NCBI GenBank assembly: GCA_964613585.1
Contig: CAZTHL010000122.1
Span: 1-8,638 of the forward strand
Reading direction: 5' to 3'
Source: CAZTHL01 sp964613585
GTDB lineage: Bacteria > Pseudomonadota > Alphaproteobacteria > DSM-16000 > Inquilinaceae
Length of the DNA: 8,638 bases
The translations under genes and the position numbers were made by a program. The notes under the pieces are model-generated. The model made no database searches. It had not been told where the DNA came from and worked only from the letters and a program-made list of their open reading frames with translations. Shown here piece after piece: positions 1 to 6,194 of the stretch. The stretch's first letter is position 1; every line of letters begins with the position of its first letter.

Positions 1-60
1 CAGCGTGGGAGCCGGCAGCGTGGGAGCCGGCAGCGTGGGAGCCGGCAGCGTGGGAGCCGG
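1..60. repeat. 15-bp tandem repeat, four perfect copies
   Basis: The unit CAGCGTGGGAGCCGG is repeated four times without mismatch from base 1 to base 60. The array begins at the window edge, so its true copy number may be larger. The unit length is a multiple of three, and one plus-strand frame reads a GAGSV pentapeptide repeat, but that frame continues antisense through the DUF3500 gene and is not credible as a protein. Confidence 0.95.
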
Positions 61-68
61 CTCCGTAC

Positions 69-107
69 GCAGGGGCTCAATGCAGGGGCGCAATGCAGGG
101 GCTCGAG
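69..107. repeat. 13-bp tandem repeat, three imperfect copies
   Basis: Units GCAGGGGCTCAAT (69-81), GCAGGGGCGCAAT (82-94) and GCAGGGGCTCGAG (95-107) follow each other directly. The first and second differ at one base; the third differs from the first at two bases near its end. The period is not a multiple of three, which fits non-coding DNA. Confidence 0.85.
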
Positions 108-270
108 CCGCCTTGCGTCCGCCGGGCCCGGGCCCGCGGCGCGGGAGCCGGCAACGGCCATGCGGTCGGCCAAGGCCGCCTGGAGCTCCGCGCGTCCAAG
201 GCGCGCTCTCGCCGTGCCGGCCGAGCCGCCGCCACCGCCGTGCGCGCGTCGCTCCGGCCCCGGGGCGCTG

Positions 271-306
271 CCCCCTCTGCGACCGCCGCTCCCTCTGCGA
301 CCGCCG
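271..306. repeat. 18-bp tandem duplication
   Basis: Two units ending CTCTGCGACCGCCG, 271-288 and 289-306, differ only at the second base (C versus T). A partial third start (CCCCCTGC, from 307) leads into the palindrome at 303-324. Confidence 0.8.
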
Positions 307-324
307 CCCCCTGCAGGGGGCGGC
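303..324 (-). terminator. Perfect GC palindrome, possible terminator of the DUF3500 gene
   Basis: The arms GCCGCCCCC and GGGGGCGGC pair perfectly (9 bp) around TGCA, giving a 22-bp perfect palindrome. It begins 28 nt beyond the stop codon of the minus-strand DUF3500 gene, a normal position for a 3'-end hairpin. There is no T-run on the minus-strand 3' side, so it is not a classical intrinsic terminator. It could be a Rho-assisted 3' end, an RNA-stabilising hairpin, or a protein-binding palindrome. Confidence 0.35.
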
Positions 325-352
325 AGGCCGGCGGGCGCGGTCGGGCCGGCCG

Positions 353-1441
353 TTACGCCGCGGCGTGGTCTCCGAGGTTGCGCCGTGTATCGTGCCGAAT
401 CGTGTGCAGATGCAGCGGCTGATTGCGCAGGCTGGCAAACTCGATCACAAACGTGTCGCCGTGCAGCCGGTAATAGCACATCTCGCCCGGCCGATCCGAC
501 CCGGCCCAGGCGAGGTGGATGCCGGCGGTGTCGCCCTCGCGCACCCGGGCCTGCTGCTCGGCGGCCAGGGACGGCACCAGGTGATCGGCGGCATAGACGT
601 CGGCGAGGCGCAGCAGCAGGTCCACCTGGGCGGGGTGCAGGCTCGCCAGCGCGACCCCCTCCCGCTCGTGGAACCGGTCCTCGCGGCCGGCGACGGCCAG
701 GATGTTGCCGAAGGCCCGCTCGCGGATCACCGCCCGCGCGCGCAGGTCAGGCGCGAGGTCGCGGAGCAGCCGGCGCGCCAGCAGCTCCTCCTCCACCAGG
801 GTGGTCAGGCCCGCCGTCGGCCCGATCGGCACGGTGTTGGGATTGGAGCTGAACGAGGACGGCGTCACCGAGACGACCCGGTCGCCCTCCAGGGTGACGC
901 TCAGGCTCAGATGGTGCCCTTCGAGCCGCCAGCCCCAGAGACCGGTCTCAGACGGCGTGCCGAACAGGGCGACCGAGAAGCGCTCGGCGTTGCGCGAGCG
1001 CGGGCCGTCGCCCATGGCCCGCAGCACGTCCTGCAAGTGCATGATGGTGCGGGCCTTCTCAAGCCCCTCGGGGCCGAGCACGGTGGCGACCAGCGCGAAG
1101 GCCGCCTCCTTCTGCGCCGGCGTCATGCTTTCCAGGCGAAGGCCGGGCTTGGGCGCCGGGCCCATGAAGTTCCAGCGGCGGCGCACCGGATCGTCGAAGG
1201 CGAACCGGGCCTCGCCCTCGCGCTCGGGCTCAAGCGACCGCAGGAAGGCCTGGGCGCGCTCGAGCGTCCGCGGGCCGGGCTCGTCCGAGGCCGCCCAGGC
1301 CGGCGCCGCCACCGTCGCGGTGAGGGCCAGGCCGGCCGCCATGACCGAGCGGCGCGGCATCGTCGGCCCGTGGATCGGCCCGTGGATCGGCCCGTGGGTC
1401 GGCCCGTCCGTCGGCCGGGCGGGAACGAATCGGTCGGTCAT
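353..1441 (-). CDS. DUF3500 family protein with Tat-type signal peptide
   Basis: A 362-residue protein. It matches my memory of the DUF3500 family (function unknown), which is widespread in bacteria and often exported. Family-like features are the central stretch FSSNPNTVPIGPTAG followed by an EE-LLARRLL helix, and the C-terminal block CYYRLHGDTFVIEF at about 321-334, then HLHTIRHD (344-351), which includes an H-x-H pair. The N-terminus has MPRRSVMAAG (from residue 28), a twin-arginine-like motif, followed by a hydrophobic stretch ending APAWA-AS, a plausible cleavage site. I chose the ATG at 1441 because GGAG lies 7 nt upstream (1449-1452); the ATG at 1360, just before the Tat motif, has no such site. 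The chosen start adds an n-region with a GPxH repeat coded by a 12-bp tandem repeat. An in-frame extension to 1663 is possible but looks non-coding. The gene stands alone, with hairpins at both flanks. Confidence 0.85.
   Translation of the reverse strand: MTDRFVPARPTDGPTHGPIHGPIHGPTMPRRSVMAAGLALTATVAAPAWAASDEPGPRTLERAQAFLRSLEPEREGEARFAFDDPVRRRWNFMGPAPKPGLRLESMTPAQKEAAFALVATVLGPEGLEKARTIMHLQDVLRAMGDGPRSRNAERFSVALFGTPSETGLWGWRLEGHHLSLSVTLEGDRVVSVTPSSFSSNPNTVPIGPTAGLTTLVEEELLARRLLRDLAPDLRARAVIRERAFGNILAVAGREDRFHEREGVALASLHPAQVDLLLRLADVYAADHLVPSLAAEQQARVREGDTAGIHLAWAGSDRPGEMCYYRLHGDTFVIEFASLRNQPLHLHTIRHDTRRNLGDHAAA
1369..1416. repeat. 12-bp tandem repeat inside the signal-peptide n-region
   Basis: Four units: CGTGGATCGGCC at 1369-1380 and 1381-1392 (identical), CGTGGGTCGGCC at 1393-1404 (one change) and CGTCCGTCGGCC at 1405-1416 (two changes from the first). 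A partial unit CGTCGGCC precedes at 1361-1368. Read on the minus strand in frame with the DUF3500 gene the units encode the periodic peptide GPTHGPIHGPIHGP. Because the unit is four codons, gain or loss of copies would keep the frame. Confidence 0.9.
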
Positions 1442-1448
1442 GGCGCGT

Positions 1449-1452
1449 CTCC
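1449..1452 (-). promoter_or_regulatory. Ribosome binding site deciding the DUF3500 start
   Basis: On the minus strand TGGAGACGCGCC precedes the ATG at 1441, so GGAG sits 7 nt from the start codon. The alternative ATG at 1360 is preceded by GGGCCGACG with no purine-rich site. This supports translation of the repeat-bearing n-region. Confidence 0.65.
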
Positions 1453-1623
1453 AGGCTCGGAGGGGGACAACGCCGTGAAGATGGTGTCGCGCGACGCGCG
1501 CGGCAGCCCGGCGGCCCCGTCCGGCCGGCCGGTCGCGGAACAATTGATTGATCGGCTCTCCCACGCACGGCGCGGCCGGGACGCGGCGGCGGGCGCCTGG
1601 AGCGAGTCCGGATCCAGTGGCCT

Positions 1624-1696
1624 CGCCGGCCCGCTCCCCCGCCCTTCGACCCGACGACAGCATGCTCAGGCTGGCCGGGCGGGGGAGCGGCCGGCG
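1624..1696 (-). terminator. Long GC-rich inverted repeat after the esterase gene
   Basis: The left arm at 1624-1644 and the right arm at 1677-1696 are complementary over 20 base pairs with a single-base bulge (an extra C in the left arm). The core arm is CCGCTCCCCCGCCC against GGGCGGGGGAGCGG. The 32-base loop itself contains the palindrome AGCATGCT (1659-1666). On the minus strand the stem begins 26 nt after the stop codon of the SASA esterase, so it most likely marks that transcript's 3' end. No T-tract follows. The 281-bp gap holding it should also contain the promoter of the DUF3500 gene; the only AT-richer patch is around 1540-1556 (CAATTGATTGATC) and I cannot assign clear -35/-10 boxes. 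Confidence 0.45.
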
Positions 1697-1722
1697 CCGA
1701 TCCCGCGTCCGGCGGCATCGCT

Positions 1723-3300
1723 CTAGGCGATGAGCGGATCGGCCGGCTCGGCGGTGAGGACGACGTCGTCGAGGCCGAGCGTGGTGACCTCGTTGATCCA
1801 GGTCTTCCTGGTGTTGAGGCCACCGAGGGCGAGGCTGTGGCTGCCGGCCTCGAGGGTGCCGAGGTCGATGGTGACGGTCTGCCAGCCGGTGCTGATCGGC
1901 GCGCCGGCGTCGCCGTCGCCGGCCAGGGTGGCGAGCGGGCCGCCGCCGAGCGGGCGGCCGTCGAGGCTGGCCAACACCTGGGCGCTCTCGTCGGGCTCGT
2001 AGCCGGCGGCCAGGGTGAGGTTGTAGCGGAAGCTGAGGGTGACGTCGGCGGCGGCGTCGAGGCTGAAGGCGCGGGTCCAGCCGCCGGACATGCCCTCGAC
2101 CGTGCTGGTGTCGACGCCGCCCAGGGTGACCTGGAGGCTGCCGTCGGCGACGCGGCCGTCGGCATAGGCCGGGGCGGCGGTGCCGAAGGCGTCGTCCGCG
2201 TAGGTGAAGCCGTCGGCGCCGCCGCTGAAGCCGGCGGCCAGCAGCACCGTGGACGGATCGAGGGTCTCACCGTCGACCGGCACGGTCCCCGGCTCCAGCG
2301 GCAGGGACAGCGCGCTGTCGTCCCTGACGACGCGCCCCGGGTCCCAGCCGTTGGCGTCGCGGATGTAGGACAGGCTGACGGTGCCGGTGAGCGGCGCGTC
2401 GAAGCCGAGCCGGATCTCGGTGGCCGACAGCCGCTCGGCTGTGGACGGCTGCCGATCGCCTGTGGCGTCGGTGGCCGTGAAGCCGCTGATGCCGGCCACG
2501 GGGCCGATGTCGCCGCCGCTGCCGTGGTCGAGCGTGACGATGATCTCGCCGGTGTCGGCCCCGAAGCGGGCGCCCGCGATGACCGGCCCGCCGCCCACCG
2601 CGCCGGGGACGCCGAGATCCTCGGCGATGTAGTTGGCGAGCCGCTCCGCCGCGATTGTGTACCCCTCGCCGCTGTAGTGGAACCGGTCGATCAGCGCGAG
2701 GTCGTAGGTGGTCGCCGCGATGTGGACATGGGGGTCCGCCGCGGCGATGGCGGTCTGAGCGGCGCGGACCTCGGCGGCGCCGAGCGCGGCCGATGGGTCG
2801 GTGGTGGCACCGATCTGCTGGATGTAGATCGGCAGGTCGGGATCGCCGAGCTCGTCGCGGAAGGTGGCGAAAACGGCCTCGGTGGCGTCGCGGTAGCGCT
2901 CGGCCGTGCTCTGCTGCGCGGTGCCGCCGCCGATGCTGCGGGCGTCCGTCTCGCCCTGCGCCCAGACGATGCCCGGGAGCGTCACCTCCGTGCCCAGGCT
3001 GGTCGACAGCGCGTCGAGCGCCGCCGTGATCGAGGCCACGGCGTCGACCAGCAGGGGGCCCGGCAGCCCGGCGTCGAGGTCGTACCACCACGGGTCGTCG
3101 GCATCGTCCGCGGCGATGCGGTCGACCGGCGTGCCGCCGACCGCCACATCGAGAAGCTCGACGTCGGCGCCGGTCAGGCCCGAAAACACCATGTCGAAAC
3201 GCTCGGCGCCGGTGATGCCGTTGCTGTCGGCATCCTGCTCACGAAAATATCGGTCGATATTCGATTGTCCGGCAAGCGGGAAAAGAAATACCGCGCCCAT
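1723..3300 (-). CDS. SASA/CE6-like SGNH acetylesterase with C-terminal beta-sandwich modules
   Basis: A 525-residue predicted carbohydrate O-acetylesterase of the sialate-O-acetylesterase-like (SASA, CE6-related) SGNH hydrolase fold, expected to remove acetyl groups from sugars. Visible catalytic signatures are the nucleophile block AGQSN with Ser13, a block-II-like glycine pair in AVGGTPVD (53-60), the family motif WAQGETD (113-119), and the catalytic dyad motif DRFH with Asp205 and His208. Residues about 237-335 look like a small beta-rich linker domain. Residues about 350-515 form a second beta-sandwich (FSGGADGFTYADDAF, MSGGWTRAF, TGWQTVTIDLG, GGLNTRKTW, LDDVVLT), probably carbohydrate-binding or jelly-roll-like. 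The ATG at 3300 is the only sensible start: an in-frame TAG lies 27 nt upstream and the SGNH motif begins at residue 10. GGGGAG lies about 12 nt upstream, a long spacing. There is no signal peptide and no RTX repeat, so location is uncertain. The substrate is not inferable. Confidence 0.85.
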   Translation of the reverse strand: MGAVFLFPLAGQSNIDRYFREQDADSNGITGAERFDMVFSGLTGADVELLDVAVGGTPVDRIAADDADDPWWYDLDAGLPGPLLVDAVASITAALDALSTSLGTEVTLPGIVWAQGETDARSIGGGTAQQSTAERYRDATEAVFATFRDELGDPDLPIYIQQIGATTDPSAALGAAEVRAAQTAIAAADPHVHIAATTYDLALIDRFHYSGEGYTIAAERLANYIAEDLGVPGAVGGGPVIAGARFGADTGEIIVTLDHGSGGDIGPVAGISGFTATDATGDRQPSTAERLSATEIRLGFDAPLTGTVSLSYIRDANGWDPGRVVRDDSALSLPLEPGTVPVDGETLDPSTVLLAAGFSGGADGFTYADDAFGTAAPAYADGRVADGSLQVTLGGVDTSTVEGMSGGWTRAFSLDAAADVTLSFRYNLTLAAGYEPDESAQVLASLDGRPLGGGPLATLAGDGDAGAPISTGWQTVTIDLGTLEAGSHSLALGGLNTRKTWINEVTTLGLDDVVLTAEPADPLIA

Positions 3301-3415
3301 GATCGATCGATTCTCCCCGCTGTCCGTCTAAAGAATTAGCCAAATTCGACGCATGATGCCGCGCTTCCCGATCATGAGGACAGCGACGGCTACCATGAGG
3401 TCTTCATGCCGCCCG

Positions 3416-3444
3416 TAGATACGGTTGAGGATACCGTAGGTCAA
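3416..3444 (-). promoter_or_regulatory. Predicted housekeeping promoter of the SASA esterase gene
   Basis: On the minus strand TTGACC (3444-3439) is followed by a 17-bp spacer and TATCTA (3421-3416). Read with the alphaproteobacterial pattern CTTGAC-N17-CTATAT it gives CTTGAC, 17 bp, GTATCT: a perfect -35 and four of six at -10. Transcription would begin near 3409 and leave a leader of about 110 nt before the ATG at 3300. It is the best promoter match I found in the window. Confidence 0.5.
3420..3438. promoter_or_regulatory. Dyad in the promoter spacer, candidate operator
   Basis: TACGGT (3420-3425) and ACCGTA (3433-3438) form a perfect 6-bp inverted repeat around a 7-base centre. The dyad occupies nearly the whole spacer between the predicted -35 and -10 boxes of the esterase promoter, where a bound protein would block or remodel RNA polymerase access. 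The binding protein is unknown. Confidence 0.35.
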
Positions 3445-3461
3445 GTAATGAACTCTTAAGC

Positions 3462-3487
3462 AAAAAGGTCGGTGCCCGAATGCGCCG
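3462..3487 (-). terminator. Weak hairpin followed by T5, possible kinase terminator
   Basis: On the minus strand CGGCGC-ATTCGG-GCACCG (3487-3470) can pair over five of six positions with one C-A mismatch, and a run of five T (3466-3462) follows after ACC. It lies about 165 nt past the kinase stop and just upstream of the esterase promoter. The short, mismatched stem makes this a weak intrinsic terminator candidate. Confidence 0.25.
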
Positions 3488-3599
3488 AGGCTGTTCGCTT
3501 CGTAATCAATAACGGGGGCGGCCGGACGGCCCGGCCCGATGCCGCCGACCCGACGACAGGACTCCTCGGCTGGGCGGGGCGGGTCCGCCAAGCCTGCCG

Positions 3600-3634
3600 C
3601 CGCCCGGGCGGGCGTCGTCCCCGAAGGAGGGGCG
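3600..3634 (-). terminator. GC-rich hairpins just after the kinase gene
   Basis: On the minus strand a hairpin with CCCC/GGGG core and a C-A mismatch occupies 3634-3616, starting 17 nt after the kinase stop. It is followed by the 12-bp palindrome CCGCCCGGGCGG at 3600-3611. No T-run follows, so if this ends transcription it would do so with Rho or as a 3'-end stabiliser. Confidence 0.25.
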
Positions 3635-3651
3635 TCATGTGCTCGCGGGTC

Positions 3652-6168
3652 TTACCCGCCGGCGAGCCGTTTCATGACCGTCCGTCGCACCTCTTCGGGC
3701 TCGAACGGCTTGTGGATGACCGAAGGCTGCCGACCCTCAAGGAAGCGCCGGGCTGCCGGGCTCAGGGTGTCGCCGGTGACGAACAGCATGGCCGGAACCA
3801 GCTCGGGGTGCCGCCGCTCGAGTTCACGGTAGAGGGCGGGGCCGTCAAGGTCCGGCATCACCAGGTCGCTGACGATGAGATCGAAGCGGCTCTCCGCGAG
3901 GCGCTCCAGCGCGTCCTTGCCGCCGTGAGCGATGACGACATCGTGGCCCTTGCCCGACAGGATGTCCCGAAGGCTGGCGGCGACATCCTCCTCGTCGTCG
4001 ACGATCAGGATCCGCTTCAGCGGCACCGGCCGGTCGTCCCGGCCGTTGCCTTGTGCCGCCGGCTCCGGCGGGGCCCGTCGGACCGGCAGGGTGACGGTGA
4101 AGCGGGCGCCGCCGAGCGCGGCGCTGCCGGCCTCGATGGTGCCGTCATGGCCGGCGACAATGCCGCGGCAGACGGCGAGCCCGACACCGGTGCCCGCGCC
4201 GGTCGGCTTGGTCGTGAAGAACGGCTCGAAGATCCGCGAGCGGATCTCCTCGGGGATGCCCGGGCCGCTGTCCTCGACCACGATCCGCAGGACGTCCCGC
4301 TGCCGCACATGGTCGAGGGCGATGCGCAGGCGGCGGGGTCCGTCGACATCGGCCAGCGCCTGCTGGGCGTTGACGATGAGGTTGGTCAGCACCTGCGTGA
4401 TCTGGTCCGCGTCGGCCAGGGTCTCCGGGAGCTCCTCGGCGATGTCGCAGGTGACGTCGACGCCGCTGCTGCGCAGGCCGTAGCCGAGCAGCTCCAGCGC
4501 GGATTCGAGCAGCCGGTCGAGGCGGACCGGGACGCGCGTCGTCGACTGCTGGCGCGCCATGGCAAGGAAGGTCCGGACGATGCGGGCGCAGCGCTCGGCC
4601 GCGAGCCGGATCTTGCGCACGCTGCTCTCGGTGCGCGGATCGAGCTTGGCCTCCTCCAGCAGCATGGAGCGGGCGACCACCACCGAGAGCGGGTTGTTGA
4701 GCTCGTGCGCGACCCCGGCGAGGAGCGTGCCGAGCGCGTTCAGCTTCTCGCTCTGGTGCAGCGCCTCCCGCTGTCGGGCGATTTCCCGCTCGGCGCGCTC
4801 GCGCTCCTCCAGCTCCAGGCCGAGCTGGCGGTTGGCCTTGGCCAGGGCGGCGCTGCGCTCGCTGAGCGCGCTCTCCCGGGCCACGATCTCGCCGGCCATG
4901 TGGTTGAAGGCCTGTGCCAGCTCGCCGAGCTCGTCGGGGCGCTCGGCGTCGAGGCGGCTGTCGAAGCGCCCGGCGGCCATCCGGCGGGTGGCGTCGATGA
5001 GGTGGTGCAGCGGCCGGTTGACATTGTTGCGCAGCACCGAGCAGAGGATGCCGATCTCCACCGCCAGGGCGACGATGCCGAGGAGCAGGATGAGCCGCGC
5101 GGTCTCCCAGGCTTGGCTGGCGATGATCGCCTCAGGGAACACCGTGACCAGATACCAGCCAGGCCCGCCCAGCCGGGTCACCGCCAGGAAGGCGGAATCC
5201 CGGTCGTTCTCGATCACCACCCGGTCGTCCGGGCGCCCTGTGGCCAGCCGGAACACCCGCTCGAGGGTCGGATCGCCGGCCTCCTGGATCGACAGGGCGC
5301 CGCTGCTGGCCTGGATCGCCTCCATGAAGCGTGGATGCGCGATCAGCCGCCCGTCGTCGCGGAAGATGACGTTGTAGGTGCCCACGGGCTTGCTCGCCAG
5401 GGTCCGCTCGAACAGGTCGGCGAGCAGGATGTCGTGGCCGACCGCCAGGAGATGCCGCCCCTGGTCGACCACCGGGGCGGTCGCGGACACCATCCAGTCG
5501 TTGATGCCGTAGTCGAAGTAGAGCTCGGACCAGCGCAGGCCGTCGAGCGGGGGCCGGGCCGGCTGCGTGGTCTCGATGTGGTCGTCCGGTGCCGACGCCA
5601 GCTGCAGCTTCCCGTTGATCTCCCAGTCGCTGGCGTCGAGCGCCCAGGGGAGATCCGGCCAGAACATCAGGACCGCGTTCTCCGGCGTGACCACGTAGAG
5701 ATTGTCGAACCGGTCGCGCCAGGCCGGGCCGAACTGCAGCAGCACGTCGAAGGCAACGACCAGGCGCCGGCGCAGGTCGCCGTCGATGTCGACGAACTTG
5801 CCGATGTAGCCGGTGATGCCGGTCCGCTCGAACCAGTGCTGCCGAACCCGCACGGTGCCGTCGGCGCGCCGCTCGAACAGCTGATCGAAGCGCGCCTGGG
5901 TCATCAGCGACGGCGGCGCGGCGAGGCCGGCGCGATAGGCGCCGGCGAAGGTCTCAAGCTGGTCCGCGGCCAGCACGAAGACGGCGCTTTCCCGCACCCG
6001 GCGCTGCTCGACATACTCCTCGAGCTGCACCAGGGCCTGCTTCTCCAGGCCCGAGCGGACGTGCCAGTAGCCGAGCACGGTCGCCAGGGCGACGACGATG
6101 CCGATGCGAAGCGCGACCGTGACCAGGGTGCGCCCGATCAGCGACCGCGGCTCCGAGCCCGTGGCCAT
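3652..6168 (-). CDS. Hybrid sensor histidine kinase with periplasmic Cache-like domain
   Basis: An 838-residue inner-membrane kinase that should autophosphorylate on histidine and pass phosphate to its own receiver. In order: membrane segment about 11-36; periplasmic region about 37-355 resembling a double Cache domain (SELYFDYGINDWMVSAT, VIFRDDGRLIAHP); second membrane segment about 357-379; HAMP about 380-434; coiled coil to about 475; H-box AGVAHELNNPLS with His488; N-box NLIVNA (596-601); G1 DSGPGIP (633-639); F-box EPFFTTKP; G2 GTGVGL (659-664); receiver about 718-838 with acidic pair Asp724/725, phospho-acceptor Asp768 in SDLVMPDLDG, Thr798 and Lys820. All key residues are intact. I chose the ATG at 6168, 26 nt after the binding-protein stop, although no clear ribosome site precedes it; coupling to the upstream gene may help. 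An open frame to 6351 would overlap that gene by 157 bp and is unlikely. There is no HPt or DNA-binding output domain. Confidence 0.9.
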   Translation of the reverse strand: MATGSEPRSLIGRTLVTVALRIGIVVALATVLGYWHVRSGLEKQALVQLEEYVEQRRVRESAVFVLAADQLETFAGAYRAGLAAPPSLMTQARFDQLFERRADGTVRVRQHWFERTGITGYIGKFVDIDGDLRRRLVVAFDVLLQFGPAWRDRFDNLYVVTPENAVLMFWPDLPWALDASDWEINGKLQLASAPDDHIETTQPARPPLDGLRWSELYFDYGINDWMVSATAPVVDQGRHLLAVGHDILLADLFERTLASKPVGTYNVIFRDDGRLIAHPRFMEAIQASSGALSIQEAGDPTLERVFRLATGRPDDRVVIENDRDSAFLAVTRLGGPGWYLVTVFPEAIIASQAWETARLILLLGIVALAVEIGILCSVLRNNVNRPLHHLIDATRRMAAGRFDSRLDAERPDELGELAQAFNHMAGEIVARESALSERSAALAKANRQLGLELEERERAEREIARQREALHQSEKLNALGTLLAGVAHELNNPLSVVVARSMLLEEAKLDPRTESSVRKIRLAAERCARIVRTFLAMARQQSTTRVPVRLDRLLESALELLGYGLRSSGVDVTCDIAEELPETLADADQITQVLTNLIVNAQQALADVDGPRRLRIALDHVRQRDVLRIVVEDSGPGIPEEIRSRIFEPFFTTKPTGAGTGVGLAVCRGIVAGHDGTIEAGSAALGGARFTVTLPVRRAPPEPAAQGNGRDDRPVPLKRILIVDDEEDVAASLRDILSGKGHDVVIAHGGKDALERLAESRFDLIVSDLVMPDLDGPALYRELERRHPELVPAMLFVTGDTLSPAARRFLEGRQPSVIHKPFEPEEVRRTVMKRLAGG

Positions 6169-6194
6169 GGCCAACGCGCCGGCCGGACGGGCGG

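Larger units (their letters stand above)
1..352. other. Gene-free, repeat-rich edge region
   Basis: I see no credible gene in these 352 bases. Open frames across them read as arginine/proline/alanine-rich low-complexity protein, as expected of random GC-rich DNA. The region instead holds three families of short tandem repeats (15 bp at 1-60, 13 bp at 69-107, 18 bp at 271-306) and a perfect palindrome at 303-324. A degenerate extra copy of the 15-bp unit is seen at about 141-156. The palindrome GGAGCCGGCTCC at 53-64 is flanked by GCGT (48-51) and ACGC (67-70), so the junction of the first array could fold as a hairpin. It lies downstream of the minus-strand DUF3500 gene and would contain the end of that transcript. 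Confidence 0.6.
3301..3651. other. Intergenic region between kinase and esterase genes
   Basis: This 351-bp stretch is visibly less GC-rich than its flanks between about 3330 and 3510. It holds the end of the kinase transcript and the promoter and about 110-nt leader of the esterase gene, both on the minus strand. A minus-strand frame of 87 codons (3328-3591) crosses the predicted promoter and has no ribosome site or family resemblance, so I do not call it. GC-rich hairpins crowd the kinase-proximal end and a promoter with a spacer dyad sits near the middle. Confidence 0.6.

Noticed and set aside
5..1726. 573-codon plus-strand frame starting with a GAGSV repeat
   Set aside because: It runs antisense through the DUF3500 gene, is Arg/Pro/Gly-rich and resembles no family. 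GC-rich coding DNA often leaves long antisense frames open.
3198..3234. DADSNGITGAE in the esterase as an EF-hand or dockerin calcium loop
   Set aside because: The hydrophobic residue and the final glutamate are each one position out of register with the EF-hand consensus.
1837..3339. 500-codon plus-strand frame opposite the esterase
   Set aside because: Antisense shadow of a gene with clear catalytic motifs; its protein is low-complexity Gly/Ala/Arg/Val.
3328..3591. 87-codon minus-strand frame before the esterase
   Set aside because: It crosses the predicted esterase promoter, has no ribosome site and no recognisable domain.
3645..3659. Hairpin GCGGGT-AAG-ACCCGC over the kinase stop codon as a terminator
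   Set aside because: It contains the stop codon in its loop and would be covered by ribosomes; no T-run follows.
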